From Geminicoccaceae bacterium (GTDB lineage Bacteria; Pseudomonadota; Alphaproteobacteria; Geminicoccales; Geminicoccaceae): a stretch of 64,000 nt of DNA. The stretch lies in contig AP024683.1 of the NCBI GenBank assembly GCA_025999455.1, positions 1,061,501 to 1,125,500 on the forward strand, in the 5' to 3' direction. This document shows positions 19,832 through 29,940 of the stretch, piece after piece. The notes under the pieces are model-generated. The model had not been told where the DNA came from. It worked only from the letters and a program-made list of their open reading frames with translations, and searched no databases. The translations under genes were made by a program, and so were the position numbers. The first letter of the stretch is position 1, and the number at the start of each line of letters is the position of its first letter.

Positions 19832-20290
19832 CGGGTTTTCCACAGGCTTTTTGCTACCGATAGTCGAGCGCCTTCGCCGGTTGACCGGTGCGGGGCACGA
19901 CCGGCCATCGGCGGCGACGCGGCCTCCGCCAATCGATCGCGAGGAATCGCGAGAATCGTGTCGACGAAAAGATCGAGCTCGATCGGCGCGGAGGTCGCGC
20001 GCGCCGCGAAGCGACCAAGGTGCGAAGAACGAACGACGATTCTCCTTTGACCCTCGCGAGAGGGTCGGCGAACGTCGAGCTGGTCCACCCCCGCCACGTC
20101 GTCCTCGGGACAAAGAATTTGGAACGGTCTCGATCCGATTACTTTCCGGGCAAGGAAGAAAGCATCGGATCTGTGATCTTCATTGAAGGGTAAACCCTGG
20201 CGCGACGGCGGTCAAGCCACTCGAGCGGTTGCCGGCAAACCTCTGTCAAGTCGAAATCCGACGCCATTGAAAAGTTTTGTGGACAAATTT
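19832..20290. other. 459-base gap upstream of rsmH: long leader, no mraZ
   Basis: No convincing gene is visible. The stretch is less GC-rich than its surroundings. It contains a DnaA-box-like TTTTCCACA (19836-19844, plus) and a one-mismatch copy TTGTCCACA (20278-20286, minus). It also holds a 7-bp inverted repeat with a GCGA loop (20049-20066), a TCGCGAG direct repeat near 19937-19952, and the candidate dcw promoter. The longest minus-strand frame here (89 codons) shows no similarity to MraZ. Confidence 0.6.
20187..20215 (-). promoter_or_regulatory. Candidate promoter for the dcw operon
   Basis: Read on the minus strand, TTGACC (20215-20210) and TACCCT (20192-20187) are 17 bases apart, a sigma70-like layout. 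Transcription from it would give a leader of about 350 bases before rsmH. A second TTGACA (20249-20244) has no good -10 partner. The prediction is from sequence only. Confidence 0.35.
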
Positions 20291-20326
20291 GGGAAAAATC
20301 TTGCACTCAACCCTGAGTTGTGCAAG
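20291..20326 (-). terminator. Intrinsic terminator of rnpB
   Basis: On the minus strand a stem CTTGCAC...GTGCAAG, with inner pairing around a GGG loop and a two-base bulge, is followed at once by ATTTTT. It begins about 25 bases past the predicted 3' end of RNase P RNA and separates rnpB from the dcw leader. This is one of three hairpins in the window with a clear U-tract. Confidence 0.8.
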
Positions 20327-20350
20327 TGCGCCACACCCTGCGAGGCGCCG

Positions 20351-20769
<419 letters not shown>

Positions 20770-20770
20770 C

Positions 20771-21472
20771 TCAGATGCGGATCGGCGGGCCGTTCGACAA
20801 GGCCGCGACCGCCTCCAGAAGGCCCATCGTCTCGGCGTCGAGCCGACCGTCGACCCGCCACGGCCGGAAGCGGCGCTGGAACGCCGCGAGCACCGCCCGC
20901 CGCTGCCGCTCGTCGGCGGCCGGGCGGTAGCCGATCGCCGCGGCGAGCCGGTCGGCCTCGACCGGGTCGGGCCTACGCGCCGACACCTGCTCCGGCCAGA
21001 GCGCGAGCCCGGCGCGGGCGAGGCGTGGCCAGGGGAACCGCTCGCCCGGGTCGAGCTTGCGGTCGGGGGCGACGTCGCTGTGACCGAGGACGCCCGCGGG
21101 GCCGATCGGCCAGCGCGCGAAGAGCTCGGCCAAGAGCGCCTCGAGCCTTCGGAGCTGCGCCTCGGCGAAGGGCACGAGCCCGTGGGCGTGGCCCGGATTG
21201 ACGAGCTCGATGCCGATCGAGACGTCGTTGAGCCGCTCGCGGCCGCGCCAGTAGCTGATCCCGGCGTGCCAAGCGCGCTCGCCCTCGTCGACCAAGGACC
21301 AGAGCGTGCCGTCCTCTTCGACGAGATAATGGGCGCTGACCTCGGCCGTGGGATCGCACAGCCGATCGAGCGCGGCCGCGGCACCGCTCATGCCGGTGTA
21401 ATGCAGGATCACGAGCTCGACCCGCGCACCCGCGGGCCGAGCGTCGCGATTGGGCGAGCGACGGACCCGCAC
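20771..21472 (-). CDS. N-acetylmuramoyl-L-alanine amidase (AmpD/AmiD type) with peptidoglycan-binding tail
   Basis: This 233-residue zinc amidase (Amidase_2 fold) cuts the bond between MurNAc and L-alanine of muropeptides. Zinc ligands are in LVILHYTG (His near 24) and LGHSDVAPDRKLDPG (His near 130 and Asp near 138). HAGISYWRGRERLNDVSIGIELVNPG is the conserved middle, with the catalytic Glu in IELVN. The last 60 residues form a peptidoglycan-binding-1-like helix bundle (QRRAVLAAFQRRFRP). No signal peptide is seen, which favours cytoplasmic recycling of anhydro-muropeptides (AmpD-like) over an outer-membrane AmiD. The start is GTG 21472, eight bases after the DUF4175 gene. Confidence 0.88.
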   Translation of the reverse strand: MRVRRSPNRDARPAGARVELVILHYTGMSGAAAALDRLCDPTAEVSAHYLVEEDGTLWSLVDEGERAWHAGISYWRGRERLNDVSIGIELVNPGHAHGLVPFAEAQLRRLEALLAELFARWPIGPAGVLGHSDVAPDRKLDPGERFPWPRLARAGLALWPEQVSARRPDPVEADRLAAAIGYRPAADERQRRAVLAAFQRRFRPWRVDGRLDAETMGLLEAVAALSNGPPIRI

Positions 21473-21480
21473 CCGTCCGA

Positions 21481-24090
21481 TCAGAACCGATCGAGGAGCC
21501 GCTTGTAGTAATCGAGCTCGAGCGGCGGCCGGTTCCGTTCGCCGGACCGCCGGTAGAGCTCCTCGAGCACGTCGCGGGCGCGACCGAGATCCGCCTCCTC
21601 GGGCACGAGCTCACCGCGCGGATCCCAGCCGCCGTCGTTGAACTGCGAACGGCCGAGCGGGTCGCGCGAGCGCCGTCCCTGGGCCAGAGGCTCGCGGCCC
21701 GGGCCCGGGCCTTGGTCCTGGCCCATCTGCTGCTGCATCTGCTCGAGCATCGCTTGACCGCCCTGCTGGAGCAGGTCGAGCGCCTGGGCCTGAGGCTGGG
21801 TGGCGCGTCCCGGGTCGCCCTCGCCGAGCGCGTCGCGGGCGCTGCGCATCGAGAGCTCCGCCTGGCCGAGCTCGCGCGGGATCGGCATGCCCTGCTCGCC
21901 CATCCGCCGCATGAGCTCGCCGAGCGCCCGACGCAGCCCTTCCTGCTCGGCAGCGGCGCGACCGGGCGAGTCGGGGAGCGCGTTCTCGGCCTCGCCACCC
22001 TCCATGGGCTGGCCTTCGCCCATCTGGCCCTGCCCCTGTTGACCGCGCTGGCGCTGGCCGCGTTGGCCCTGCTGCTGGCCCGGCTGGCGGCCGCGCTGCC
22101 CTTGGCGACCCTCCTGTTGGCCCTGCCGACCCTGCATGCCCTCCTGCTGCCGCTGCTGGTCGCCCAGCGCACCCTGCTGCATGCGGTGGCTGCGGTCGAG
22201 GAGATTGCGCTGCAGCTCGATCATCTTCTGCAGATCGGAAAGCGCCTTCTGCTCCGGAGACTGCCGCTGCTGGCCGCGCGCGACCTGCAGGTTCTCGAGC
22301 ATCTCGCGCAGCTGGGACAGGAGCTGGCGGGCGGCGTCGCGCTGGCCCGAGCGCATGAGCTCGCGGGCCCGGTCGAGCATCCGCTGCAGATCCTGGCGAT
22401 CGACGAGCTGCGAGGGGTCGACCGGTTGCATCGGTTGCTGTTCGCCCGCCGTCGGATCCTGCTGCTCGGCGAGCGCTTGCCGGGCGAGCTCTTCGAGGAA
22501 GCGATCGAGCGCCTCCTGCAGCTCCGCCATCAACTGCTCGAGCTCGGCGTCGCTCGCCTGTTCGGCCAGCGCCCGCTCGAGCCGCTCCTGCAGCGCCCGC
22601 AGTTCCCGCTCGGCGGTCGAGAGCGCACCGTCCTCGATGTAGAGCGCGATCTCCCACAAGAGGTCGACCACCGCCCGGCGTTGCTCACGGGTCTCGGCAT
22701 CACGGGTGCGCAGCGCGGCGATCCGCAGGCTCAGCGGCACCGTGGCGCCGATCGCGACCGCCGCCTGGGTCTCGGCCAAGGCGGCGAGGCGGCCGGCGAT
22801 CTGCGGCTGCTGCTCCGGGGTCGCGACGAGGGCCTTGCGCTGCTCGATCACCGCGCGGGCGAGCGGGTTGCGGAACTGGCGCTCGGGCAGCGTCACTTCG
22901 AGCGCGCCGCTGAACCCCGATTGGCCGATCGAATCGACCGCCTCGAGGCGCATCTTGACCGGCAGCCCCGCGAAGGGATGGGCCAAGAGGTCGCTGTAGG
23001 CGGCCGAGGCGAACTTGCCCGGCTTCGGCTGGGTCTTGGCGAGCGGCAGCCGCTCGGTCTCGTCCGGCCGCGTCGTCGTGGCGATCTCGAGGGCGATCTC
23101 GCTCACCCCGTAATCGTCCGCGGCCTCGAACGCGATCCGCAGGACGCCCCGGTGGGTCACCTTGGGTTCGTCGACGAAGGCCACCGTCGGTGCCAGATCC
23201 GGCACGACCTCGAGCGTCCAGCCGGCGAGCTCCGCCCCGTCCGGCCCGAGGATCGCGAGCCGGCCGGATTGCGCGAGCGTCGCTTTCGCCTCACCGCTGC
23301 CCGGCCCGAGCGCCGCGAAGGGCTGCGGCTCGGCGCCCGGGACCTGGAGCCGGGCGGTCGTGGGGTCGACCCCGGGCGGGAGGTGGTGGATCTGCCCGAG
23401 CGCCTCGCTTCCGGCCGGAACGACGAGCCGATCGGTGGTCCGCGCCTGATCGGCACCGATCGGGGCTTTGCGGGTGTAGGCGGGTGGGGTGACCCAGAGC
23501 GCCACGCTCACCGCGGGCGGCTGCGGCTTCTCGGCGGCCGCCGGCACGAAGGCCGCGAGGAGGCGCGCGCCGTACTCGCCACGGGCGTCGACCAAGGCGA
23601 CCACGAGGAGGAGCAGGAGGGCCGCGCGCACCGCCCAAGGATCCCGCGCCGGCAGCGCCGAACGCGGCGGCGTGACCCGCAGCCGGCCGACGAGCCGGGC
23701 GAGCCGCGCCCGATGCGCCTCCCAGAGCGCCCGGGTGACCGGATCGGCGACCTCCTCGGGCAGCCGGTCGTCGAGCGCCCGCAGGGCCCGATGCGGGATC
23801 GCGCTGTCGCGCTCGAGCCGGGCGAGGGCCGCCTCGGCATCGATCCCGGCGAGCGCGCCGCGGGCCCGCCAGAGCGCGAGGGCGAAGCCGACCGCGAAGG
23901 CCACGAGGCCGGCGACGTGCAGGACGGGCGGAAGTCGGTGCCAGAGGTCGAGCAAGCTCAGCGCGAGGAACAGCCCCGCCAGGCCCACCGCCGGCCAGAT
24001 CGCGGGCCAGACACGTTCGACCGCGACGACCACCCGGGCGAGCCGGACGCGCAGCTCGAAGCCGCGCCGCAACCTCGGGTCGTCGCTCAT
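21481..24090 (-). CDS. DUF4175 / TIGR02302-type membrane protein of unknown function
   Basis: This 869-residue protein is a family I know mainly from alphaproteobacteria; no reaction is established. Two adjacent membrane helices at about residues 27-65 and a third near 150 are followed by a large periplasmic region with beta-rich stretches (VSVALWVTPPAYT). Long helical parts follow, including a run of Leu/Arg heptads around 490-600. Residues about 650-760 are low complexity, dominated by Gln, Gly and Arg (repeats of the QRGQ type). The C-terminus LELDYYKRLLDRF is a typical family end. ATG 24090 has an upstream GGGAGA site. It sits directly after lysA, a frequent arrangement, and beside a wall amidase, which hints at an envelope role. 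Confidence 0.82.
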   Translation of the reverse strand: MSDDPRLRRGFELRVRLARVVVAVERVWPAIWPAVGLAGLFLALSLLDLWHRLPPVLHVAGLVAFAVGFALALWRARGALAGIDAEAALARLERDSAIPHRALRALDDRLPEEVADPVTRALWEAHRARLARLVGRLRVTPPRSALPARDPWAVRAALLLLLVVALVDARGEYGARLLAAFVPAAAEKPQPPAVSVALWVTPPAYTRKAPIGADQARTTDRLVVPAGSEALGQIHHLPPGVDPTTARLQVPGAEPQPFAALGPGSGEAKATLAQSGRLAILGPDGAELAGWTLEVVPDLAPTVAFVDEPKVTHRGVLRIAFEAADDYGVSEIALEIATTTRPDETERLPLAKTQPKPGKFASAAYSDLLAHPFAGLPVKMRLEAVDSIGQSGFSGALEVTLPERQFRNPLARAVIEQRKALVATPEQQPQIAGRLAALAETQAAVAIGATVPLSLRIAALRTRDAETREQRRAVVDLLWEIALYIEDGALSTAERELRALQERLERALAEQASDAELEQLMAELQEALDRFLEELARQALAEQQDPTAGEQQPMQPVDPSQLVDRQDLQRMLDRARELMRSGQRDAARQLLSQLREMLENLQVARGQQRQSPEQKALSDLQKMIELQRNLLDRSHRMQQGALGDQQRQQEGMQGRQGQQEGRQGQRGRQPGQQQGQRGQRQRGQQGQGQMGEGQPMEGGEAENALPDSPGRAAAEQEGLRRALGELMRRMGEQGMPIPRELGQAELSMRSARDALGEGDPGRATQPQAQALDLLQQGGQAMLEQMQQQMGQDQGPGPGREPLAQGRRSRDPLGRSQFNDGGWDPRGELVPEEADLGRARDVLEELYRRSGERNRPPLELDYYKRLLDRF

Positions 24091-24106
24091 GTCGTTCTCC
24101 CGCTCG

Positions 24107-25387
24107 TCACGCCCGCCCGGGGTCGTCGAGCCAGGGCGGGATCCGTTCGCTCGCCATCTGTTCTTCGGGCTCGCGCCGCGGTCGGACCACCGCGAACCGC
24201 GCACCGTCCACCAGCACCTCGGCCGGCGACGGCCGGGAATTGTAGTCCGACGCCATCACCATGCCATAAGCACCGGCGGTGTGGAACACCAGGAGATCAC
24301 CGGGACCGAGCCGAGGCAGCCGATAATCACGGCCGAAGATGTCGGAAGATTCACAAATCGGTCCGACCACGTCCATCCGCAGGATCTCGTCCTCCGGGCG
24401 CGGCGCACGGACCGGTGCGATCGCGTGCCGCGCGCCGTACATGGCCGGTCGCACGAGCGTGTTCATGCCCGCATCGAGCACGAGGAACCGCCGTCCGCCG
24501 GCCTCCTTGAGATAGATCACGGAGGCCACGAGAACACCCGCCTCGGCCACGAGAAAACGCCCAGGCTCCAAGACGAGCTCGAGGTCGAGCCCGGCGGTGG
24601 CGCGCCGCACGAGGGCGGCGAAGGCGCGGAGGTCGGCCGGGCCCTCGTCGCCGTAGCGCACCCCGAGCCCGCCGCCGAGGTCGAGCCGGCGGATCGGGAT
24701 GCCCCGTGCCCTGAGCTCGCGGACGAGCTCGACCGCCCGGCCGTAGGCGCGCTCGAACGGGGCGAGGTCGAGGATCTGCGAGCCGATGTGGAGATGCACG
24801 CCCACGGGCTCGACCCCGGGAAGAGCGTTGGCGCGCTCGTAGAGCGCCGGGGCCTCGGCCAGGTCGATGCCGAACTTGTCGTGTTTGCGGCCGGTCGCGA
24901 TCTTGTCGTGGGTCGTCGCGGCCACGTCGGGATTGACCCGGAGCGCGATCGGCGCGCTGCGCCCCACGGCCGAAGCGATCGCGGCGATCCGCTCGAGCTC
25001 CTGAGCGCTCTCGACGTTGAGCTGGAGGATCCCCTTCTCGAGGGCGAGGCGGATCTCTTGGTCCGTCTTGGCCACACCCGCGAAGACGATCTTCGAGGCC
25101 GGCACGCCGGCGCGGCGGGCACGCAGGATCTCGCCGGCCGAGACCGTATCGGCGCCGGCGCCCAGGGCCGCGAGCGTGCGGATCACGGCGAGGTTGTGGT
25201 TGGCCTTCAAGGCGTAGCAGACGAGCGGCGGATCGGGCGCGAAAGCCTCGACGAGCGCGCGGTAGCGGGCGCGGATCGCGTTCGCCGAATAGACGTAGAG
25301 AGGCGTGCCGAAGCGGCGGGCGAGTTCGGCGAGCGGCACCTCTTCGCACCGGAGCTCGCCGTCCCGATGAGAGAAGAACTCGTCCAC
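24107..25387 (-). CDS. lysA: Diaminopimelate decarboxylase
   Basis: This PLP enzyme (426 residues) decarboxylates meso-diaminopimelate to L-lysine. The PLP lysine is in VCYALKANHN near residue 61. Other marks are the HIGSQ segment (VGVHLHIGSQI), the Gly-rich phosphate loop DLGGGLGVRYG, EPGRFLVAEAG, and the C-terminal GPICESSDIFGRD with the Cys-Glu-Ser triad that reads substrate across the dimer, plus GAYGMVMASDYNSRP. The start is GTG 25387. It competes with MurE for diaminopimelate. A gap of 131 bases with no gene separates it from trkH. Confidence 0.96.
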   Translation of the reverse strand: MDEFFSHRDGELRCEEVPLAELARRFGTPLYVYSANAIRARYRALVEAFAPDPPLVCYALKANHNLAVIRTLAALGAGADTVSAGEILRARRAGVPASKIVFAGVAKTDQEIRLALEKGILQLNVESAQELERIAAIASAVGRSAPIALRVNPDVAATTHDKIATGRKHDKFGIDLAEAPALYERANALPGVEPVGVHLHIGSQILDLAPFERAYGRAVELVRELRARGIPIRRLDLGGGLGVRYGDEGPADLRAFAALVRRATAGLDLELVLEPGRFLVAEAGVLVASVIYLKEAGGRRFLVLDAGMNTLVRPAMYGARHAIAPVRAPRPEDEILRMDVVGPICESSDIFGRDYRLPRLGPGDLLVFHTAGAYGMVMASDYNSRPSPAEVLVDGARFAVVRPRREPEEQMASERIPPWLDDPGRA

Positions 25388-25518
25388 GCGACCCCCGCGT
25401 TCCGTCCCGCCCCGGCGCTAGCACGCATGCCGCCCGCGCAGAAGCGGGCCGGGCCCCGGGGTCCCGCTGCGCCGCGCGCGTCCACTGCCGCGCGGGCCGT
25501 CTTCTCGGGCGGAGAGCC

Positions 25519-26907
25519 TCACCCCCGCCAGAAGAGTGGCGTGAACAGCACGAGCACGGTGAAGAGCTCGAGCCGGCCCAAGAGCATCGCCGCCGACAGC
25601 ACCCATTTGGCGGCATCGGGCAGATCACCGAAATGGCCGGCGGGTCCGATGATCGGGCCGAGCCCGGGTCCGACGTTGGCGAGCGCCGTCACCGAGGCGG
25701 ACATCGCCGTCAGATAATCGAGCCCGAGGGCCGCCAACAGCCCGGCCACGACCGTGAAGGTCACCGCGAACAAAAAGAAGAAGGCCATCACCGAGATCGC
25801 CGTCTCTTCGCCGATCGTCCGGCCGTTGTAGGTCATCCGGAAGACCGCGCTCGGTTGGACGAGACGCGCCATCTGTATGCGCGCGACCTGGTAGAGCACG
25901 ACGAAGCGGAACATCTTGATCCCGCCGGTGGTCGATCCGGTGCAGCCACCCATACATTTGAGAAAGAACAAGAGAATGATCGGGAACGTGCCCCAGAGGC
26001 CGTAATCGGTCGAGGCGTAGCCCGTTCCGGTCATGATCGAGGTGGCGGTGAAGGCCGCCGAACGCAGCGCCTCGAGCGGGGGCGTCCCGTGCTGCCGGAC
26101 GAGCCAGAGGGTGAGCAGGAGCGAAGCGCCGACCAGCACGGCCAGGTACCAACGCACCTGGACGTCGGTCCAGAGCTGACCGGGTCGCCCGCGCAGGGCT
26201 TGGAGATAGAGCACGAAGGGGATCCCGCCGGCCGCCATGAAGACGGTCGCCGCCCACTCGATCGCCGGGCTCGCGAAATGGCCGATCGAGGCGTCGGAGG
26301 TCGAATAGCCGCCCGTCGCCACGGTCGTCATCGCGTGCACCGTGGCTTCGAAGGGCGTCATGCCGAGCCACCAATAGGTCGAAAAGCACGCGATCGTGAG
26401 CGCCAGGTAGAGCCCGCCGATCGCCGAGGCGATCTGGGCGCTGCGCGGCAGGACCTTCTCCGAGCGGTCCGAACTTTCGCTGCGGAAGAGCTGCATGCCG
26501 CCCACGCTCAAGACCGGCAGGATCGCCACGCCGGTCACGATGATGCCGATCCCGCCGAGCCATTGCAGGATGCCGCGCCAGAGCAGGATGCCCGGCGGGG
26601 CCGTGTCGAGGCCGGTCATGACGGTCGAGCCGGTCGTCGTGATGCCGGAGACCGCCTCGAAGACCGCATCCGCGATCGAAAGGCCGAGCCCCGAAAGGGC
26701 GAGCGGCAGCGCTGCGAAGGCGGCGACGCTCGTCCAGGCGAGCGTCGTCAGCATGAAGATCTGGCGTGTGGTCAAGGCGGCGAAATCGGCCCCCCGGTTG
26801 GCGAGCACGAGTGCCGCACCCACGAAGAGCGTGAGGGCGGCGGAGGCCAAGAAGACCTCCCAATCCTCGTGCCCGACCGAGAGATCGGCGAGCATGGGCA
26901 CGAGCAT
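25519..26907 (-). CDS. trkH: Potassium uptake protein TrkH, start probably further upstream
   Basis: This is a membrane channel subunit for K+ uptake, expected to work with a TrkA regulator that is not in the window. The four pore loops are visible: SGITTTGSTV, TTVATGGYST, SIMTGTGYAST and ALANVGPGLG. KCMGGCTGSTTGGIK is the usual cytoplasmic motif. From the first ATG (26907) the protein is 462 residues and lacks the normal first helix. The frame upstream encodes exactly that helix (FSGLELGPILYVCGLLLIG) but has no ATG, GTG or TTG. The best full-length candidate is a CTG at 27048, overlapping the upstream stop as CTGA. Coordinates here are the conservative ones. Confidence 0.9.
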   Translation of the reverse strand: MLVPMLADLSVGHEDWEVFLASAALTLFVGAALVLANRGADFAALTTRQIFMLTTLAWTSVAAFAALPLALSGLGLSIADAVFEAVSGITTTGSTVMTGLDTAPPGILLWRGILQWLGGIGIIVTGVAILPVLSVGGMQLFRSESSDRSEKVLPRSAQIASAIGGLYLALTIACFSTYWWLGMTPFEATVHAMTTVATGGYSTSDASIGHFASPAIEWAATVFMAAGGIPFVLYLQALRGRPGQLWTDVQVRWYLAVLVGASLLLTLWLVRQHGTPPLEALRSAAFTATSIMTGTGYASTDYGLWGTFPIILLFFLKCMGGCTGSTTGGIKMFRFVVLYQVARIQMARLVQPSAVFRMTYNGRTIGEETAISVMAFFFLFAVTFTVVAGLLAALGLDYLTAMSASVTALANVGPGLGPIIGPAGHFGDLPDAAKWVLSAAMLLGRLELFTVLVLFTPLFWRG

Positions 26908-27044
26908 GGCGATCCCGAGGCCGATCAGGAGCAGGCCGCAGACGTAGAGGATCGGCCCGAGCTCGAGCCCGGAGAAACGCCGCCCGGGAACGCCGAGCGG
27001 AACCCCGCGCGGCGGCCGGCGACGGGTCCGGCGGGCGAGTGCCC

Positions 27045-28763
27045 TCAGGGCCGCCCCTCCCCGGCGAGCGACGGACGGTCCGGCCCGTCCCGGCCGAGCG
27101 CCGCCGACGCGTCCCCGAAGTCCTCCGCCGGCGCGGACTTCGGTGCCTCCTCCCGAGCCCGCAGCTCCGCGCGCCGGATCTTGCCCGTGGCGGTCTGGGG
27201 AAGGCTCTCGGCGAAGGCGATCTCGCGGGGATATTCGTGCGCCGCGAGCCGTTCCTTGACGAAAGCCTGGATCGAAGCGGCGAGCTCGGCGCTAGGCACG
27301 ACGCCCGGCTGCGGCACGATCCAGGCCTTCACCCGCTCGCCGCGGACAGGGTCGGGCACGCCCACGACCGCACAGAGTGCCACGGCCGGATGGCGCATGA
27401 GACAGTCTTCGATCTCGGCCGGGCCGATCCGGTAGCCCGCCGAGTTGATCAGATCGTCCTCGCGACCGAGATAGGTGAAGTAGCCGTCGGCGTCGACCCG
27501 GCCGAGATCGCCGGTCCGCAGCCAATCGCCCGAGAACTTGGCCCGCGTCGCCTCGGGCTGGTTCCAATAGCCCAAGAACATGACCGGATCGGGCCGGCGC
27601 ACCCCGATCACGCCGACCTCGCCCGGCGGCAGCGGGCGGCCCTCGCCGTCGAGCACGGCGACGCCGTGGCCCGGTACGGCGCGGCCCATGGCGCCCGGCC
27701 GTGGCGGGAAGAGCGCCCGGCAGGAGGCAACCACGAGATTGGCCTCCGTCTGGCCGTAGAACTCGTCGACCGGGCAGCCGAATGCCGCCTCGGCCCAGAG
27801 CCGTGTCTCCTCGCCGAGCCGCTCGCCGCCCGTGCCGATCGAGCGCAGGGCGACGCCCTGCTCACGGGGTCGAACCCCGGCGCGGCGCAACAGGCGGAGG
27901 GCGGTCGGCGGCGCGAAGAGGTTGCGCACGCCGTGCCGGGCCATGAAGGCGACCGCCGCTTCGGGGTCGAACTTGGCCGCCCGGCCGGCCACGACCGGCA
28001 CACCGAACCAGAGCGAGGGTAAGAGCACGTCGAGCAGGCCACCGATCCAGGCCCAATCCGCCGGTGTCCAGAAGCGGTCGCCCGGCTGCGGGAAGAGCTC
28101 GTGGGGGAGCTGCACGCCGGGCAGATGGCCGAGCAGGACGCGATGGGCGTGCAGCGCCCCTTTGGGCTGCCCCGTCGTGCCCGAGGTGTAGATCAAGAGC
28201 GCCGGATCCTCGGCGCCCGTGTCGATCGTCGGATCCGTTTCGGCGGCGCGGTCGAGGGCGGCCCAGAGATCCTCGGCCGGGGCCGCCGCCGGCTCGACGG
28301 TCCAGATCCGCCGCAGCGCCGGCAGCTCGGCGAGGAGCGGTCGCACCTTCTCGAGGCCGGTGGCGTCCGTCACGAGGCCCGCGGCGCCGCTGTCGGCGAG
28401 CCGGAACCGGAGCGCGTCGGGGCCGAAGAGGGTGAAGAGCGGCACCGCGATCGCCCCGAGCCGGTAGGCCGCGAGGTGCGCGAGCAGCGTTTCGACCCGC
28501 TGGCCGAGCAGGATCGCGAGCCGATCGCCGCGCCCGATCCCGCCTTCGGCGAGGAGGTTGGCGAGGCGCAGCGACAGGCGCCCGAGCTCGGCGAACCGCC
28601 AGGTCCGAACCGTCCCGTCCGCGAGCTCCTCGATCAGCGCCACGGCCTCGGGGCGGGTCTCGGCGTGGCGGTCGATGCAGCCGCGGGCGATGTTGAAGCG
28701 CTCCGGGATCGCCCAACGGAAGCGGGCCGTGATCTCGTCGAGTGTGCGACCCTCGGGCAGCAT
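27045..28763 (-). CDS. Acyl-CoA synthetase (AMP-dependent, acetyl/medium-chain type)
   Basis: This is an ANL-superfamily adenylate-forming ligase (572 residues) that activates a carboxylic acid to its CoA thioester in two steps. The P-loop [13 protein letters not shown] is near residue 205, the A5-like [12 protein letters not shown] near 350, the hinge [19 protein letters not shown] near 440, and the catalytic lysine in [13 protein letters not shown] near 535. Overall it resembles the ACSM/acetoacetyl-type group more than classical Acs, so the acid is uncertain. ATG 28763 follows GGGGAGG at good spacing; a GTG 24 bases upstream is less likely. Its stop shares bases with the putative CTG start of trkH. 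It diverges from gmd. Confidence 0.88.
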   Translation of the reverse strand: MLPEGRTLDEITARFRWAIPERFNIARGCIDRHAETRPEAVALIEELADGTVRTWRFAELGRLSLRLANLLAEGGIGRGDRLAILLGQRVETLLAHLAAYRLGAIAVPLFTLFGPDALRFRLADSGAAGLVTDATGLEKVRPLLAELPALRRIWTVEPAAAPAEDLWAALDRAAETDPTIDTGAEDPALLIYTSGTTGQPKGALHAHRVLLGHLPGVQLPHELFPQPGDRFWTPADWAWIGGLLDVLLPSLWFGVPVVAGRAAKFDPEAAVAFMARHGVRNLFAPPTALRLLRRAGVRPREQGVALRSIGTGGERLGEETRLWAEAAFGCPVDEFYGQTEANLVVASCRALFPPRPGAMGRAVPGHGVAVLDGEGRPLPPGEVGVIGVRRPDPVMFLGYWNQPEATRAKFSGDWLRTGDLGRVDADGYFTYLGREDDLINSAGYRIGPAEIEDCLMRHPAVALCAVVGVPDPVRGERVKAWIVPQPGVVPSAELAASIQAFVKERLAAHEYPREIAFAESLPQTATGKIRRAELRAREEAPKSAPAEDFGDASAALGRDGPDRPSLAGEGRP

Positions 28764-28863
28764 GGCGGTCGAGCCTCCCCTCGGCACCGCGCTTCACCGG
28801 CTGTTTACCACGGCCCGCCAACATGGCACCAAGCCCCGGGACCCGGAGCGGGAGCGGCTGCGG

Positions 28864-29940
28864 ATGCGCAAGGCCTTGATCACCGGCATCACCGGCCAGG
28901 ACGGCGCCTATCTCGCCGAGTTGCTGCTCGCCAAGGGCTACGAGGTGCACGGCGTCAAGCGCCGCTCGAGCTCCTTCAACACCGGCCGGATCGACCATCT
29001 CTACGTCGACCCGCACACCGAGGGCGCCCGCTTCAAGCTCCATTACGGCGACCTCACGGACGCCACCAACCTCATCCGGATCGTCCAGGAGGTCCAGCCC
29101 GACGAGATCTACAATCTCGCCGCCCAGAGCCACGTGAAGGTGAGCTTCGAGACCGCCGAGTACACCGCCAATGCCGACGGCATCGGCACGCTGCGGCTGC
29201 TGGAGGCGATCCGGATCCTGGGTCTCGAGAAGAAGACCCGCTTCTACCAAGCCTCGACCAGCGAGCTCTACGGCGCCTCGCCGCCGCCGCAGAACGAGGA
29301 GACCCCCTTCCGCCCGCAGAGCCCGTATGCGAGCGCCAAGCTCTACGCCTACTGGATCACGCGTAATTATCGCGAGGGCTACGGCCTCTTCGCCTCGAAC
29401 GGCATCCTCTTCAACCACGAGAGCCCGCTGCGCGGCGAGACCTTCGTCACCCGCAAGGTCACCCGCGGTGTCGCCGCGATCGTCCTCGGGCTGCAGGATC
29501 GGCTCTGGGTCGGCAATCTCGAGGCGCGGCGCGATTGGGGCCACGCCCGCGACTATGTCGAAGGGATGTGGCGGATCCTCCAGCACGAGGAGCCCGACGA
29601 TTGGGTGCTGGCGACCGGCGAGTCGCACTCGGTCCGCGAATTCGTCGAGCGTGCCTTCGCCGAGGTCGGAATCGAGCTCGTCTGGAAAGGAAGCGGGGTC
29701 GAGGAGAAGGGGATCGATGCGCGCTCCGGCCGCGTGCTCGTCGAGGTCGACCCGCGCTATTTCCGCCCGCTCGAGGTCCACCATCTCGAGGGCGATCCGT
29801 CGAAAGCGCGCTCGAAGCTCGGCTGGCGGCACCGGGTGAGCTTCGCCGAACTCGTGGCGGAGATGGTGCGGGCCGACCTCGCCGCCCTCGAGCGGGAGGC
29901 GCGAGCGGAGCGCCGTCGCCTGGACCGCGCCGCGGAGTGA
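28864..29940 (+). CDS. gmd: GDP-mannose 4,6-dehydratase
   Basis: This extended short-chain dehydrogenase (358 residues) converts GDP-D-mannose to GDP-4-keto-6-deoxymannose using bound NADP. The Rossmann motif [14 protein letters not shown] opens the protein. [15 protein letters not shown] binds the cofactor phosphate, STSELYG holds the catalytic Thr and Glu, and [11 protein letters not shown] the Tyr and Lys. [15 protein letters not shown] is a Gmd signature. It is first of a two-gene unit with fcl, overlapping it by GTGA, and together they make GDP-L-fucose for surface glycans. Confidence 0.96.
   Translation: MRKALITGITGQDGAYLAELLLAKGYEVHGVKRRSSSFNTGRIDHLYVDPHTEGARFKLHYGDLTDATNLIRIVQEVQPDEIYNLAAQSHVKVSFETAEYTANADGIGTLRLLEAIRILGLEKKTRFYQASTSELYGASPPPQNEETPFRPQSPYASAKLYAYWITRNYREGYGLFASNGILFNHESPLRGETFVTRKVTRGVAAIVLGLQDRLWVGNLEARRDWGHARDYVEGMWRILQHEEPDDWVLATGESHSVREFVERAFAEVGIELVWKGSGVEEKGIDARSGRVLVEVDPRYFRPLEVHHLEGDPSKARSKLGWRHRVSFAELVAEMVRADLAALEREARAERRRLDRAAE

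Noticed and set aside
19828-20097. 89-codon frame as a remnant of mraZ
   Set aside because: No MraZ/AbrB-like motifs are visible, and the codon pattern is not coding-like.
19836-20286. Replication origin near two DnaA-box-like sites
   Set aside because: Only one exact and one near-match box, no clustered boxes or dnaA, hemE, parAB or gidA neighbours.
21900-22200. Repetitive Gln/Gly/Arg region as a possible tandem repeat or CRISPR-like array
   Set aside because: Units are short, irregular and in frame within the DUF4175 protein; it is low-complexity coding sequence.
21712-24510. 932-codon plus-strand frame opposite the DUF4175 gene, Leu-rich like a membrane protein
   Set aside because: The Leu richness mirrors the Gln/Glu codons of the real gene on the other strand; no ribosome site or family match.
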